Assembly (NCBI RefSeq): GCF_001636345.1
Contig: NZ_KV440945.1
Coordinates: 3,305,354 to 3,369,353, forward strand
Source of the DNA: Cytobacillus gottheilii
Lineage (GTDB): Bacteria; Bacillota; Bacilli; Bacillales; Cytobacillaceae
DNA length: 64,000 nucleotides
Direction of reading: 5' to 3'
A model generated the notes under the pieces. That model had not been told where the DNA came from. It did not search any database and saw nothing but the letters and a program-made list of their open reading frames with translations. The position numbers were made by a program, and so were the translations under genes. Below are positions 8,794-16,346 of the stretch, piece by piece (the first letter of the stretch is position 1; every line of letters starts with the position of its first letter).

Positions 8794-9468
8794 CTACTCT
8801 TGCTTTTTTTGAAACAATTCGATTTCTCCCTTGTTGGCAACAATCACTTTGTCTGCCATATCTGCAAAAATCCCCGTGTCCACTACTCCAACCAATTCAA
8901 CTAATTTTTCATGTAATGTAGCAGCATCATCGATGTGGCCAAAGGAACAATCAAGGATGTAGTTCCCATTATCACTGATAAAAACTTCCCCATCTTTTTT
9001 CCTTAATACTGGGTCACCGCCTAGCTTTTTAATATATTCAGCGGTAACTTCAAAACCAAACGTCAGAACCTCAATCGGCAGCGGAAAACGGCCTAATGCG
9101 GAAACCACTTTTGATGAATCGGCAATAATAATCAGCTCATCTGCACAAGCATCGACTACTTTTTCACGGACGAGCGATCCGCCCCCTCCTTTGATCAGAT
9201 TCAAGGAGGGATCAATTTCATCAGCTCCATCAATTGCCAAGTCAATATGTGTGGTTACTGAAAAATCTACTAGCGGAATCCCCAATTCTTTAGCCAGTTT
9301 CTCCGTCTTTTTTGATGAAGGAATTCCTTGTATTTGGAGTCCTTCTTGAACCCGTTTCCCAAGCGCATGAAGCATGAAATCAACGGTTGATCCTGAGCCT
9401 AAACCAACAGTCATGCCATTTTTCACATATTTCACAGCTTCCTCAGCAGCTATACGTTTATCGTCCAT
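8794..9468 (-). CDS. rpiA: Ribose-5-phosphate isomerase A
   Basis: This about 224-aa enzyme interconverts ribulose 5-P and ribose 5-P. All RpiA hallmarks are present: the phosphate loop GLGSGSTVDFML near residue 20, IDGADEIDPSL near residue 82 with the catalytic Asp pair, and KGGGGSLVREK near residue 95. I chose the ATG at 9468 rather than the TTG at 9477 because the GGAGTG site is too close to the latter. Bacilli commonly use RpiB for housekeeping, so a dedicated RpiA inside a catabolic operon suggests that ribulose 5-P is made there in quantity. It sits between dctM and the PfkB kinase with short gaps. Confidence 0.9.
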   Translation of the reverse strand: MDDKRIAAEEAVKYVKNGMTVGLGSGSTVDFMLHALGKRVQEGLQIQGIPSSKKTEKLAKELGIPLVDFSVTTHIDLAIDGADEIDPSLNLIKGGGGSLVREKVVDACADELIIIADSSKVVSALGRFPLPIEVLTFGFEVTAEYIKKLGGDPVLRKKDGEVFISDNGNYILDCSFGHIDDAATLHEKLVELVGVVDTGIFADMADKVIVANKGEIELFQKKQE

Positions 9469-9496
9469 CTTAATCAATCACTCCTCAAACATTAAC

Positions 9497-10783
9497 TTAG
9501 AATAATCCCGGATTAATCGCTTTCGGAATAAAGAATGCAATCTCTGGGAAAAACGCGATAAACAGCAGGACAATCACAACAATTGCAATATAAGGAATAA
9601 CAGCTACAAACGATCTTTCGATTGACATATCGCCAATTTTTGCTGCCAGTAATAGACAGAGCCCATATGGCGGTGTAATCAGCCCAATTGCTAAGGTGAT
9701 TACAACAATAAGTCCTAAGTGAACTGGATCCATTCCAAATTCTAATGCTGTCGGCAGAATGACTGGCACGAATAATATCATCGCTGGAATTGCATCCATA
9801 AAGGTTCCAATGAAAAGGAAGAATGCGATTAGAATAATAATGAACAGCCATTCTGAGCCAACATTATTTGTAAAGAATTCTTGCGCTGCTGTTCCCAGCT
9901 GATAATAACTCATCAATTCGCCAAGCGCGCTTGCACAAGCTAAAGCAAATAAAGACAATGAACTTAATGCAAGTGTATCCATTAAAATCTTCGGCAAATC
10001 TTTTACTTTTAGCGTTTTATAATAAAACATACAAACTAGTAAAGTATACAGTGAGGCTACTGCAGCAGCCTCTGTAGCTGTAAAAAAGCCCGTTACGATT
10101 CCTCCAATAATGATGATTGGTGTCAGCAGGGCCGGAATCGCTTCAAGGAACAGCCTCGCAAATTTTTTAAACTCGACTGCTTGTGAACGAGGATAATTTC
10201 TTTTTACAGCAAGTATATAGACAAAAAGCATCATGCCTAAACCAATTAAAATTCCTGGTACAATCCCGCCAAGGAACAGTGCACCAATACTAGCGTTTGT
10301 TAAACCAGCAAAAATAATCATTGGAATACTTGGCGGTATAACAACTCCTACCGTAGAAGAGGCAGCTGTTACACCAACAGCCGTTTCTTTGTCATAGCCT
10401 TTTTTAAGCATACTGGGAATAAGAATTTTCCCTACTCCAGCTGTATCGGCCTGGGCCGCACCTGAGACACCTGCAAACATCATGGAAACAAGAATATTGG
10501 CATGCGCCAGACCTCCGCGGATTGGTCCCACAATCGCGAGTGCCAGATTAATCAGTTTTTCGGAAATTTTTCCTGAGTTCATTAAGTTGGCTGCCAAAAT
10601 AAATAATGGTACCGCTAACAAAACAAAGGAATCAAGACCATTGACCATCTTCATTGGTACAGTGGCTTCAGGAGTGTATGGAATTCCTGTTATGCCGAGA
10701 AGCGCAACGATCCCTATGACGAAAGCAATTGGCACACCAATTAGCATTAAAATAATAAATAAGCCAAGCAGTAAAAATCCCAT
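9497..10783 (-). CDS. dctM: TRAP transporter large permease subunit (DctM)
   Basis: The 428-aa polytopic protein starts MGFLLLGLFIILMLIGVPIA and has about 12 hydrophobic segments, the usual size of a TRAP large subunit. Typical motifs include AGVSGAAQADTAGVG near residue 110, SSTVGVVIPPSIPMI near residue 145 and ITPPYGLCL near residue 370. It forms the ion-coupled channel that takes substrate from the periplasmic-type binding protein. Its ATG overlaps the dctQ stop by one base (TAATG), so the subunits are translationally coupled. The substrate is not predictable from this subunit. Confidence 0.93.
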   Translation of the reverse strand: MGFLLLGLFIILMLIGVPIAFVIGIVALLGITGIPYTPEATVPMKMVNGLDSFVLLAVPLFILAANLMNSGKISEKLINLALAIVGPIRGGLAHANILVSMMFAGVSGAAQADTAGVGKILIPSMLKKGYDKETAVGVTAASSTVGVVIPPSIPMIIFAGLTNASIGALFLGGIVPGILIGLGMMLFVYILAVKRNYPRSQAVEFKKFARLFLEAIPALLTPIIIIGGIVTGFFTATEAAAVASLYTLLVCMFYYKTLKVKDLPKILMDTLALSSLSLFALACASALGELMSYYQLGTAAQEFFTNNVGSEWLFIIILIAFFLFIGTFMDAIPAMILFVPVILPTALEFGMDPVHLGLIVVITLAIGLITPPYGLCLLLAAKIGDMSIERSFVAVIPYIAIVVIVLLFIAFFPEIAFFIPKAINPGLF

Positions 10784-11268
10784 TACGCTCTAACCTCCTT
10801 CTCTTTAAGAGATTGGATGTGATTCAGCAGATGTGAAAAAGAATAAATCAGCATGGTTCCTGCCATAACAGGGATAGCAAGCCAAATGTAGCCCATTTGC
10901 ATTTCAGGGAATGTTGCCCATGTGTAATTCCAAAATTCCCTTACAACAATGATTCCCAAAAAGAAAATACAAACGTTAAAAGCAATTAAGACAAGATCAT
11001 TAAAGATATTAAGAAAGACTCTATTTTTTCCTTTTAATTTTCTCTGGAAAAAATCAAAATTAAAATGTTCACGACGGTTGACCATAACGGCTGCACCCAT
11101 AAACATGGCCCAAATAAACGAATAATTAGCGACTTCTTCTGTCCATAGTATCGATATGCCTAAATGCCTTGTAACAATTTGCAATAAGATAACTGCAAAG
11201 AACACCGTTAAGAAGACAATTCCGAGTGTCATTTGGATTTTTTCAAGTGTCTGAACAAAACGTTTCAT
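10783..11268 (-). CDS. dctQ: TRAP transporter small permease subunit (DctQ)
   Basis: The 161-aa protein has four predicted membrane segments (about residues 13-35, 48-68, 88-108, 127-147) and the family signature ILWTEEVANYSFIWAMFMGAA near residue 38. DctQ bridges the binding protein and DctM and is essential for TRAP transport. A GGGGGG-type ribosome site precedes the ATG. It lies directly between dctP and dctM in canonical P-Q-M order. Confidence 0.92.
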   Translation of the reverse strand: MKRFVQTLEKIQMTLGIVFLTVFFAVILLQIVTRHLGISILWTEEVANYSFIWAMFMGAAVMVNRREHFNFDFFQRKLKGKNRVFLNIFNDLVLIAFNVCIFFLGIIVVREFWNYTWATFPEMQMGYIWLAIPVMAGTMLIYSFSHLLNHIQSLKEKEVRA

Positions 11269-11286
11269 CCCGATCCCCCCTTTGGA

Positions 11287-12309
11287 TTATTCCAGGTCAA
11301 CAATTTTCTGCAGCAGCTCTTCTACTTCAATTTCCTTTGCAAAATCTTCTAGAATGGGTCGTGCGATATCAATAAAAGGCTGTGTATCTATTTCGTTAAC
11401 AGTCGCACCTTCATCAATAGCTTTTTCCTTATACTCTACATCTTGGGCATTTGTTGCATCACGCTCAGCTTTCACCGATTCTTCCGCTGCTTTTAAAAGA
11501 ATTTCTTGTTGTTCTTCTGAATATTGATCAAATTTCTCCCCATTGATTAATAGAAACCTAGTTGTATAGTCATGACCTGTTTCCGTGATATACTTTCCGT
11601 TTGGTGTCGTATGGTGAGATTGCTGCACAAAAAACGGGTAAGCGTTTTCAGATGAATCAACAACATCCTGCTGTAATCCTTGATATAGTTCTCCCCAAGA
11701 GATCCCTGATGGAATGGCTCCAGTTGCTTCCCAGAAATCAGAAACAACACCAGACGTTTGCGTTCTTATTGAAACACCTTGAAGGTCTTCTAAAGCGTTA
11801 AGCGGTTTCTTGCCATAATAATGACGGACACCAGCAGACCAATAGCCTAACAGTTTAAAAGAATTATTGGATTTTTCATTGATAATATCTCCCATCTCTT
11901 TTCCAATCTCACCATCCACGACATTTAGCCAATGATCATAACTGGTAAACAGATATGGAGCAGAGAATAAATCAACTTCCCTAATTCCGGTTTGAGTCAT
12001 AAATCCAGGAGAAACAAGAACCACATCCGCCGCACCTAACTGAAGCTTCTCAACCAGCTGTGATTCTTCTGTCCCAATTGTCCCAGCATGGACTTCAACT
12101 TCTATACTTCCGTTTGATTCACGTTCAGCTACTTCTTTAAACTTTAGCATTCCAACCTGATAAGGATTATCTGGAGAGGTTTGATTATGAGCAGCGATAA
12201 TTTTTATTTTGCCGTCTCCATCGCCATCAACTTCATTGCTGCTGCATGCAGCCAAAATACCAATGGTCATACTAATAAGTAATAGAAAAGTAAATTTGTG
12301 TTTCAGCAT
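11287..12309 (-). CDS. dctP: TRAP transporter substrate-binding lipoprotein (DctP)
   Basis: This 340-aa protein has a lipoprotein signal (ISMTIGILAACSS, lipobox Cys near residue 22), so it is anchored outside the membrane. The mature part is a DctP-family solute-binding protein, with QLVEKLQLGAADVVLVSPG and the region around SIRTQTSGVVSDFW near residue 185, where the carboxylate-binding Arg of the family is expected. The relatives of this DctP branch bind sugar acids such as uronates and hexonates, which fits a kinase and lower-pathway enzymes in the same operon. The exact ligand is unknown. Confidence 0.9.
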   Translation of the reverse strand: MLKHKFTFLLLISMTIGILAACSSNEVDGDGDGKIKIIAAHNQTSPDNPYQVGMLKFKEVAERESNGSIEVEVHAGTIGTEESQLVEKLQLGAADVVLVSPGFMTQTGIREVDLFSAPYLFTSYDHWLNVVDGEIGKEMGDIINEKSNNSFKLLGYWSAGVRHYYGKKPLNALEDLQGVSIRTQTSGVVSDFWEATGAIPSGISWGELYQGLQQDVVDSSENAYPFFVQQSHHTTPNGKYITETGHDYTTRFLLINGEKFDQYSEEQQEILLKAAEESVKAERDATNAQDVEYKEKAIDEGATVNEIDTQPFIDIARPILEDFAKEIEVEELLQKIVDLE

Positions 12310-12344
12310 GTTTCTTTCCCCCTTGTCGTCATTGTTTTACCAAA

Positions 12345-12905
12345 CTATTCTAAATTTGCATGTTTCTGATTTAGACTTTTATGGCTTTTTCCCTCAGGCT
12401 GCTGCTCAAGCAGATAAACCACAATCGCATCTAAAAGCAGATGTGCTGCCTGATCGAATTGACTTCCAAGCGGCTGAATCGTCTCTGGCTCTGTGGCAAG
12501 ACGTTTTTTTGTTGCAGCAGGAATCACAACTGTACACTCGCTGAATTCTCCAATAACCGAATCTTTGTTCGTCGTTACTAACGCTACTTTTGCATCAATT
12601 TCTCTTGCTTTTTTAGCATATTGCACTAATGTGCCGGTGCTCCCGGAACCGGAAATCGTCAGCAGCACATCTCCTGTTTCAATACTTGGTGTAATGGTTT
12701 CACCGACTACGTAAACAGGGTATTCGCTATGCATGAGCCTCATGGCAAATACTTTCCCGACCAGCCCCGAACGACCTGTGCCCGCAATAAAAATTCTCTT
12801 TGCGTTTTGCAGAACATCTGCCAACTGTGTTGCTTCCTTTTCGTCAATCTGTGCTAATACGCCAGAAATTTCACCAGCAATCGTATCAATGATTCTTTTC
12901 ATCAT
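12345..12905 (-). CDS. hxlB: 6-phospho-3-hexuloisomerase (HxlB/PHI)
   Basis: This about 186-aa SIS-domain protein fits PHI, which interconverts arabino-3-hexulose 6-P and fructose 6-P. Visible motifs are IFIAGTGRSGLVGKVFAMRL near residue 40, VGETITPSIETGDVLLTISG near residue 70 with sugar-phosphate-binding Ser residues, and QPLGSQFDQAAHLLLDA near residue 150. The start is the ATG at 12905, 6 bp after GAGGTG. It follows the LacI gene by only 15 bp and precedes dctP. PHI is normally adjacent to HPS; here the two lie at opposite ends of one operon, separated by transport genes, kinase and RpiA. Confidence 0.87.
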   Translation of the reverse strand: MMKRIIDTIAGEISGVLAQIDEKEATQLADVLQNAKRIFIAGTGRSGLVGKVFAMRLMHSEYPVYVVGETITPSIETGDVLLTISGSGSTGTLVQYAKKAREIDAKVALVTTNKDSVIGEFSECTVVIPAATKKRLATEPETIQPLGSQFDQAAHLLLDAIVVYLLEQQPEGKSHKSLNQKHANLE

Positions 12906-12920
12906 GTTCACCTCTAAAAT

Positions 12921-13925
12921 TTATAATGATTCTCTTTCTATTAACGTTGGTTCAAAACGATAAATTTCTGCTTGATTTGGCTCTTCTTTTTGCTGAATCC
13001 TTTTAAATAAAAGCTCTGCAGCCTTCTCTCCCATTTCAAAAGCAGGCTGAGCCACTGTCGTCAGACCTGGATTGTAGATATCTGCAAAAGAAACATCATC
13101 TATTCCAATCAGCCCGATGTCTTCAGGTATACTTAGCTTATTTTTCTTCACATAAGACAGAAGCTCCATTAAACTGCGGTCATTTGTCGCCAAAATTGCT
13201 TTTGGCGGTTCACTGAGCTGAAATAAATGGTGTATTAGACTCTGCATGTCTGTCGTCTTTCCACTCACAATAAATTCTTCCCGAATGGAAAGCTGATGGT
13301 GCTCTAACGCTTTCTTATATCCGCTCAATCGCTCCACCCTTGGTGTAACGCCTGGCTCTATTGGCGGAGATAAAACGGCAATTTTTGAATAGCCATGCTT
13401 TACGAATGAATCTACTGCCAGAAAAGAGGCTTTCTCGTTATCAAGCAATACAGTATCTGTCTGCAGTCCATTAATCAGGCGATCAATAAATACTACAGGA
13501 TAGTTCTCAGAGATTAACTCTTGATATTGCTCAATATTCTTCCCGGTTGGAAACAATATGAGGCCATCAACTTGCTTGGCTCTTAACATATCAATATACT
13601 TCTTTTCTTTTTCCGGCTGATCATCTGCATTGCAAATAATTACGTGAAAATCCTTCTCATTGCAAACATCTTCAATTGCCCGTATTACCTGTGTTGAAAA
13701 AACATGCAAGATGTTCGCGACGATCACACCAATCGTGGTAGTCGATTTTTGTTTTAAACTTCTTGCTAAAATATTGGGTCTATAGCCGAGTTCATTAATC
13801 GTTTCTTCAATACGGATTTTTGTATCTTCTCTCATATAATCAAAACGCTGATTTAAATATTGAGATACCGTGCTTTTTGAAACACCTGCATGCTTTGCAA
13901 CATCTGCAATTGTAACTTTCTTCAT
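12921..13925 (-). CDS. LacI-family transcriptional regulator, KdgR-like
   Basis: The 334-aa repressor has an N-terminal LacI helix-turn-helix (TIADVAKHAGVSKSTVSQYL, residues 4-23), the hinge helix NILARSLKQKS near residue 52, then a periplasmic-binding-protein-like effector domain beginning TIGVIVANILHVF. The N-terminus resembles B. subtilis KdgR. It is the first gene of the operon, and LacI-type palindromes lie 25-55 bp before its start, so it most likely represses itself, the operon and the divergent gene at 14137. The inducer is probably a pathway sugar or sugar phosphate. Confidence 0.9.
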   Translation of the reverse strand: MKKVTIADVAKHAGVSKSTVSQYLNQRFDYMREDTKIRIEETINELGYRPNILARSLKQKSTTTIGVIVANILHVFSTQVIRAIEDVCNEKDFHVIICNADDQPEKEKKYIDMLRAKQVDGLILFPTGKNIEQYQELISENYPVVFIDRLINGLQTDTVLLDNEKASFLAVDSFVKHGYSKIAVLSPPIEPGVTPRVERLSGYKKALEHHQLSIREEFIVSGKTTDMQSLIHHLFQLSEPPKAILATNDRSLMELLSYVKKNKLSIPEDIGLIGIDDVSFADIYNPGLTTVAQPAFEMGEKAAELLFKRIQQKEEPNQAEIYRFEPTLIERESL

Positions 13926-13950
13926 TCCGTTTCTCCTAGCTATATGAAAA

Positions 13951-13978
13951 TTAAATCGGTTTACTAAATCGGTTTAGT
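13951..13978 (-). promoter_or_regulatory. LacI-type operator(s) before the TRAP/HPS operon
   Basis: ACTAAATCGGTTTAGT (13963-13978) is a CG-centred palindrome with one mismatch. An overlapping half-matched copy, TTAAATCGGTTTAC, begins at 13951. Both share the core AAATCG[GA]TTT with the perfect palindrome at 14093-14112, as expected for repeated binding sites of one LacI-family repressor. Confidence 0.75.
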
Positions 13979-13994
13979 GAAATTATAAAATAAA

Positions 13995-14009
13995 TGTAAG
14001 CGTTTTACA
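13995..14009. promoter_or_regulatory. Candidate cre (CcpA) site 1
   Basis: TGTAAGCGTTTTACA contains TGTAAGCG and a TTACA end. Read on the minus strand it fits 12 of 14 cre positions. It lies between the operators and would permit glucose repression of the operon. Confidence 0.45.
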
Positions 14010-14061
14010 ACCCGTAATTTAAAAATAGTATTTTTATTTTCAAAACCGTCACACAATTATA

Positions 14062-14075
14062 GATAAGCGTTTACA
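14062..14075 (+). promoter_or_regulatory. Candidate cre (CcpA) site 2
   Basis: GATAAGCGTTTACA matches the cre consensus in 12 of 14 positions (AAGCG, WWW, CA). It lies 18 bp upstream of the perfect operator, in the divergent promoter region. Confidence 0.45.
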
Positions 14076-14092
14076 TCCATGTTATGATGAAT

Positions 14093-14112
14093 CAACTAAA
14101 TCGATTTAGTTG
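14093..14112 (+). promoter_or_regulatory. Perfect LacI-type operator palindrome
   Basis: CAACTAAATCGATTTAGTTG is a perfect 20-bp palindrome centred on CG, the hallmark of LacI-family sites. It ends 24 bp before the GTG start of the TIM-barrel gene, where bound repressor would block its transcription. The operator at 13963 shares its core. Confidence 0.82.
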
Positions 14113-14136
14113 TTAAATTGCCTGGGAGGTTCGATC

Positions 14137-14856
14137 GTGACAAAAGTAATTCTGCCAACACTCATTTTTACTAAACAACTTTCAATAGAAGAACAAGTGG
14201 CTATGATAAAGGAATTTGGTGCTGATGGCATTGAAATTCGCCGGGAGCGACTGGAGAATATCTCGGAGGATTTAAGGTTATTTAAACAGGAGATTGGTAT
14301 GGCGGTTTTTGATGCTGTCATTTATTCTGTTCCAGTAGAGTTATGGCAAGACCCTTTCTCTCTAAATCCGGATGCGATACGTGCATTAAAAGAAGCAGAA
14401 TTTCTAAATGCAACTCACATAAAGTTTTCACTAGGAAAATTTGACGCAAAACATGCTGATGCAAAAGGGTTTAAAGAATGGATCGCATCAAATCTGCCAA
14501 GTTCAATCAAGGTGTTAGTAGAAAATGATCAAACTCCTTATGGAGGAACGCTGAATTCGATCTTGTCTTTTTTTCAATGGCAAGAAGAAACGTCTATCCG
14601 GATGACTTTTGACGTTGGCAACTGGACTGTACAAGATGAAAACTGGAGTGCTGCCCATCAGGAACTAAGCACCTGGATCGAATATCTTCATTTAAAAACT
14701 GCAGCAAAAACGAATGAAGGCTGGGTTAATAAACCGGTGGATCTTGAACATTTAAAACTCCATTTTCCAGCGTATACAGCGATCGAATTTCCATTAGATA
14801 ACCCGGGGGTTGAGGCACCGCAGTGGATTGATATGATTAGGAGAGCAAATGGCTAA
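14137..14856 (+). CDS. Xylose-isomerase-like TIM-barrel sugar isomerase/epimerase
   Basis: The 239-aa protein has the fold of the AP-endonuclease-2/sugar phosphate isomerase-epimerase family: FGADGIEIRRERLE near residue 28, THIKFSLGKFD near residue 95, VLVENDQTPYGG near residue 125 with the metal Glu, MTFDVGNW near residue 155, LHLKTA near residue 185, and YTAIEFPLD near the end. Start GTG at 14137 with GGGAGG 7 bp upstream; an in-frame TTG at 14110 lies inside the operator and has no ribosome site. Divergent from the TRAP/HPS operon and sharing its operators, it probably supplies an epimerase or isomerase step for the same sugar. It is shorter than typical ketose 3-epimerases (about 290 aa). 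Confidence 0.72.
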   Translation: MTKVILPTLIFTKQLSIEEQVAMIKEFGADGIEIRRERLENISEDLRLFKQEIGMAVFDAVIYSVPVELWQDPFSLNPDAIRALKEAEFLNATHIKFSLGKFDAKHADAKGFKEWIASNLPSSIKVLVENDQTPYGGTLNSILSFFQWQEETSIRMTFDVGNWTVQDENWSAAHQELSTWIEYLHLKTAAKTNEGWVNKPVDLEHLKLHFPAYTAIEFPLDNPGVEAPQWIDMIRRANG

Positions 14857-14924
14857 TTAATAGAATTTAACCTGCTGATAAATATGGGGGTGTTGTGATT
14901 TGGAATGCGGCCGCGGAAACCAGA

Positions 14925-15420
14925 TAAAGGGGAATTGTGGATGATATATGCGTAAGTAGACAGCGTTATCCAAATAAAGGTAATTAGGGGCGTAATAAAC
15001 GCTTAATCACGACAGCATTATCCAGAGAAAGGTAATTAGGGGCGTGATAAACGCTTAATCACGACAGTATTTTCCAGATAACGGTAATTAGGGGCGTGAT
15101 AAACGCTTAATCACGACAACATTTTCCAGAGAAAGGTAATTAGGGGCGTAATAAACGCTTAATCACGACAGTATTATCCAGATAACGGTAATTCGTGGCC
15201 TGATAACGCTTAATCACGACAGTATTATCCAGATAACGGTAATTCGTGGCGTGACAAACGCTTAATCACGACAGTATTATCCAGATAACGGTAATTCGCG
15301 GCCTGATAAACGCTTAATCACGACAGTATTATCCAGATAACGGTAATTCGTGGCCTGATAAACGCATAAACACGACAGTATTTTCCAGATAATAGAAACC
15401 AGTGGCATGATATGCTTAGT
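14925..15420. repeat. Tandem array of about nine 52-bp units with internal dyads
   Basis: GGTAATT starts recur at 14979, 15031, 15083, 15135, 15187, 15238, 15290 and 15342, a spacing of 52 bp except one 51-bp step caused by a lost A. Degenerate half-units flank both ends. Each unit contains a near-perfect palindrome, best seen as CGTGATAAACGCTTAATCACG minus its last base, and a second small inverted repeat TTATCCAGATAA. The array fills the gap between the TIM-barrel gene and the zinc-ribbon gene. No unique spacers exist, so it is not CRISPR. No open frame persists because 52 is not divisible by 3. Function unknown. Confidence 0.9.
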
Positions 15421-15553
15421 TCGCGACTATTTCCTTTATGACAATATCCACACCAAGCTAATGAGGGGTATGAGAAATTCATACGCCTTATTTCCTTTTC
15501 CATTTACAGCAGCTCAATGTATGACCCACCTATCCCCTCTCTGAGCTCTCAAT

Positions 15554-15796
15554 TTATTCCTCCAAAAGCTTCACGCTTTCACTTCCGCAATGATTACATG
15601 TCAGCAAATGCGGACACAATTGATCTCTATAATCATTTTGGTAGCCATCCTCCATTTTCATAAGATCTGTCGGCATGTACGCACTATAGTCATCATAATA
15701 ATCCATAATCTTGCCATGATCATTCATCTCTTTGCCGCATTTATTACATAATTCATGAAGCTCTCTAAAACCATTACATATTGAACAGACTCCCAT
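15554..15796 (-). CDS. Small zinc-ribbon-like protein
   Basis: This 80-aa acidic protein has three cysteine clusters: CSIC at residues 3-6, CNKC near residue 18, and CPHLLTCNHCG near residue 63. Paired CxxC motifs suggest one or two structural zinc sites. The start is set at the second ATG (15796) because the AGAGAGG site abuts the first (15803-15805) but is 9 bp from the second. The middle is rich in Asp and Tyr (DYYDDYSAYMP). I do not recognise a named family. It is transcribed away from sspB. Confidence 0.6.
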   Translation of the reverse strand: MGVCSICNGFRELHELCNKCGKEMNDHGKIMDYYDDYSAYMPTDLMKMEDGYQNDYRDQLCPHLLTCNHCGSESVKLLEE

Positions 15797-15884
15797 TGTT
15801 CCCATCCTCTCTAACGTTATAGGTAATGATAGGTTATGTAAAAAGTACGTTTTTTCAGATGGAAAAAATTACTGTATTTATTTC

Positions 15885-15913
15885 GCATAAACTTCTCAGA
15901 ATCAAACATAATA
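15885..15913 (+). promoter_or_regulatory. Sigma-G-type promoter of sspB
   Basis: GCATA (15885-15889) and CATAATA (15907-15913), 17 bp apart, fit the forespore sigma-G consensus. The predicted start near 15920 gives sspB an untranslated leader of about 135 nt, unusually long for a SASP gene, and that leader contains the tRNA-like element. Confidence 0.75.
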
Positions 15914-15959
15914 GTTAGTACAAACAGCGGGTCACACACACCGCAGCAACTTATACCGA

Positions 15960-16022
15960 TGGGTTAACCCACTAGATGGAGCAAGAGATCTTGCGCTGGT
16001 GCAAGTCCAGCTAACCCAACCA
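15960..16022 (+). ncRNA. tRNA-like cloverleaf in the sspB leader, ending in CCA
   Basis: The 63 nt fold into a cloverleaf. The acceptor stem TGGGTTA/TAACCCA has 7 perfect pairs and is followed by A and CCA at 16019-16022. A small D-like arm (CCA-loop-TGG, 15969-15979) comes first. A shortened anticodon-position arm (GCAAG AGAT CTTGC, 15981-15994) has only a 4-nt loop. A 5-bp T-arm with a 7-nt loop (GCTGG TGCAAGT CCAGC, 15995-16011) matches six of seven T-loop consensus positions. With no variable loop and no 7-nt anticodon loop it cannot be a decoding tRNA. It may be a tRNA mimic, processing signal or tRNA relic. Its location downstream of a sigma-G promoter places it in the sspB mRNA. Confidence 0.65.
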
Positions 16023-16057
16023 TCAAACAAAAAAATTCATGAGGAGATGAATCAAAA

Positions 16058-16276
16058 ATGACAAACCAAACATCAAGCAGAAGCAATTCCTCAAACCAAC
16101 TTTTAGTACCAGGAGTATCTCAAGCACTTGACCAAATGAAGTACGAAATCGCTTCAGAATTCGGTGTAAACTTAGGTGCTGAAACAACTTCACGCGCTAA
16201 CGGATCTGTCGGCGGTGAAATCACTAAACGCCTTGTGCAAATGGCTGAACAACAACTTGGCGGCGGTTCATTCTAA
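16058..16276 (+). CDS. sspB: Alpha/beta-type small acid-soluble spore protein
   Basis: This 72-aa protein is a typical DNA-binding alpha/beta SASP that coats spore DNA in the forespore and is degraded by the Gpr protease at germination. Family blocks are [23 protein letters not shown] split across residues 15-37, with the Gpr cleavage site in EIASEF, and [20 protein letters not shown] near residue 46. A GAGGAG site lies 11 bp upstream and a symmetric terminator follows. In B. subtilis sspB is part of the yhe cluster, which agrees with yheE/yheF and yheH/yheI in this window. Confidence 0.95.
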   Translation: MTNQTSSRSNSSNQLLVPGVSQALDQMKYEIASEFGVNLGAETTSRANGSVGGEITKRLVQMAEQQLGGGSF

Positions 16277-16314
16277 TATCATTTACATTTTGTAAAAAAT
16301 TTAATATTATGGCT

Positions 16315-16337
16315 TGGCCCCCTTATAAAGGGGGCCA
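16315..16337. terminator. Bidirectional terminator between sspB and fumC
   Basis: TGGCCCCCTT pairs with AAGGGGGCCA around ATA. The genes converge here, so it can serve both; the T-rich run is better on the sspB side. Confidence 0.75.
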
Positions 16338-16346
16338 TTTCCAATA

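Noticed and set aside
7116..12911. Formaldehyde-assimilation (methylotrophy) locus
   Set aside because: HPS and PHI are present, but no methanol dehydrogenase or detoxification genes are visible, and transporter, kinase and LacI regulator point to sugar use.
15960..16022. Functional decoding tRNA
   Set aside because: The middle arm has a 4-nt loop instead of a 7-nt anticodon loop and there is no variable loop, so only a tRNA-like element can be claimed.
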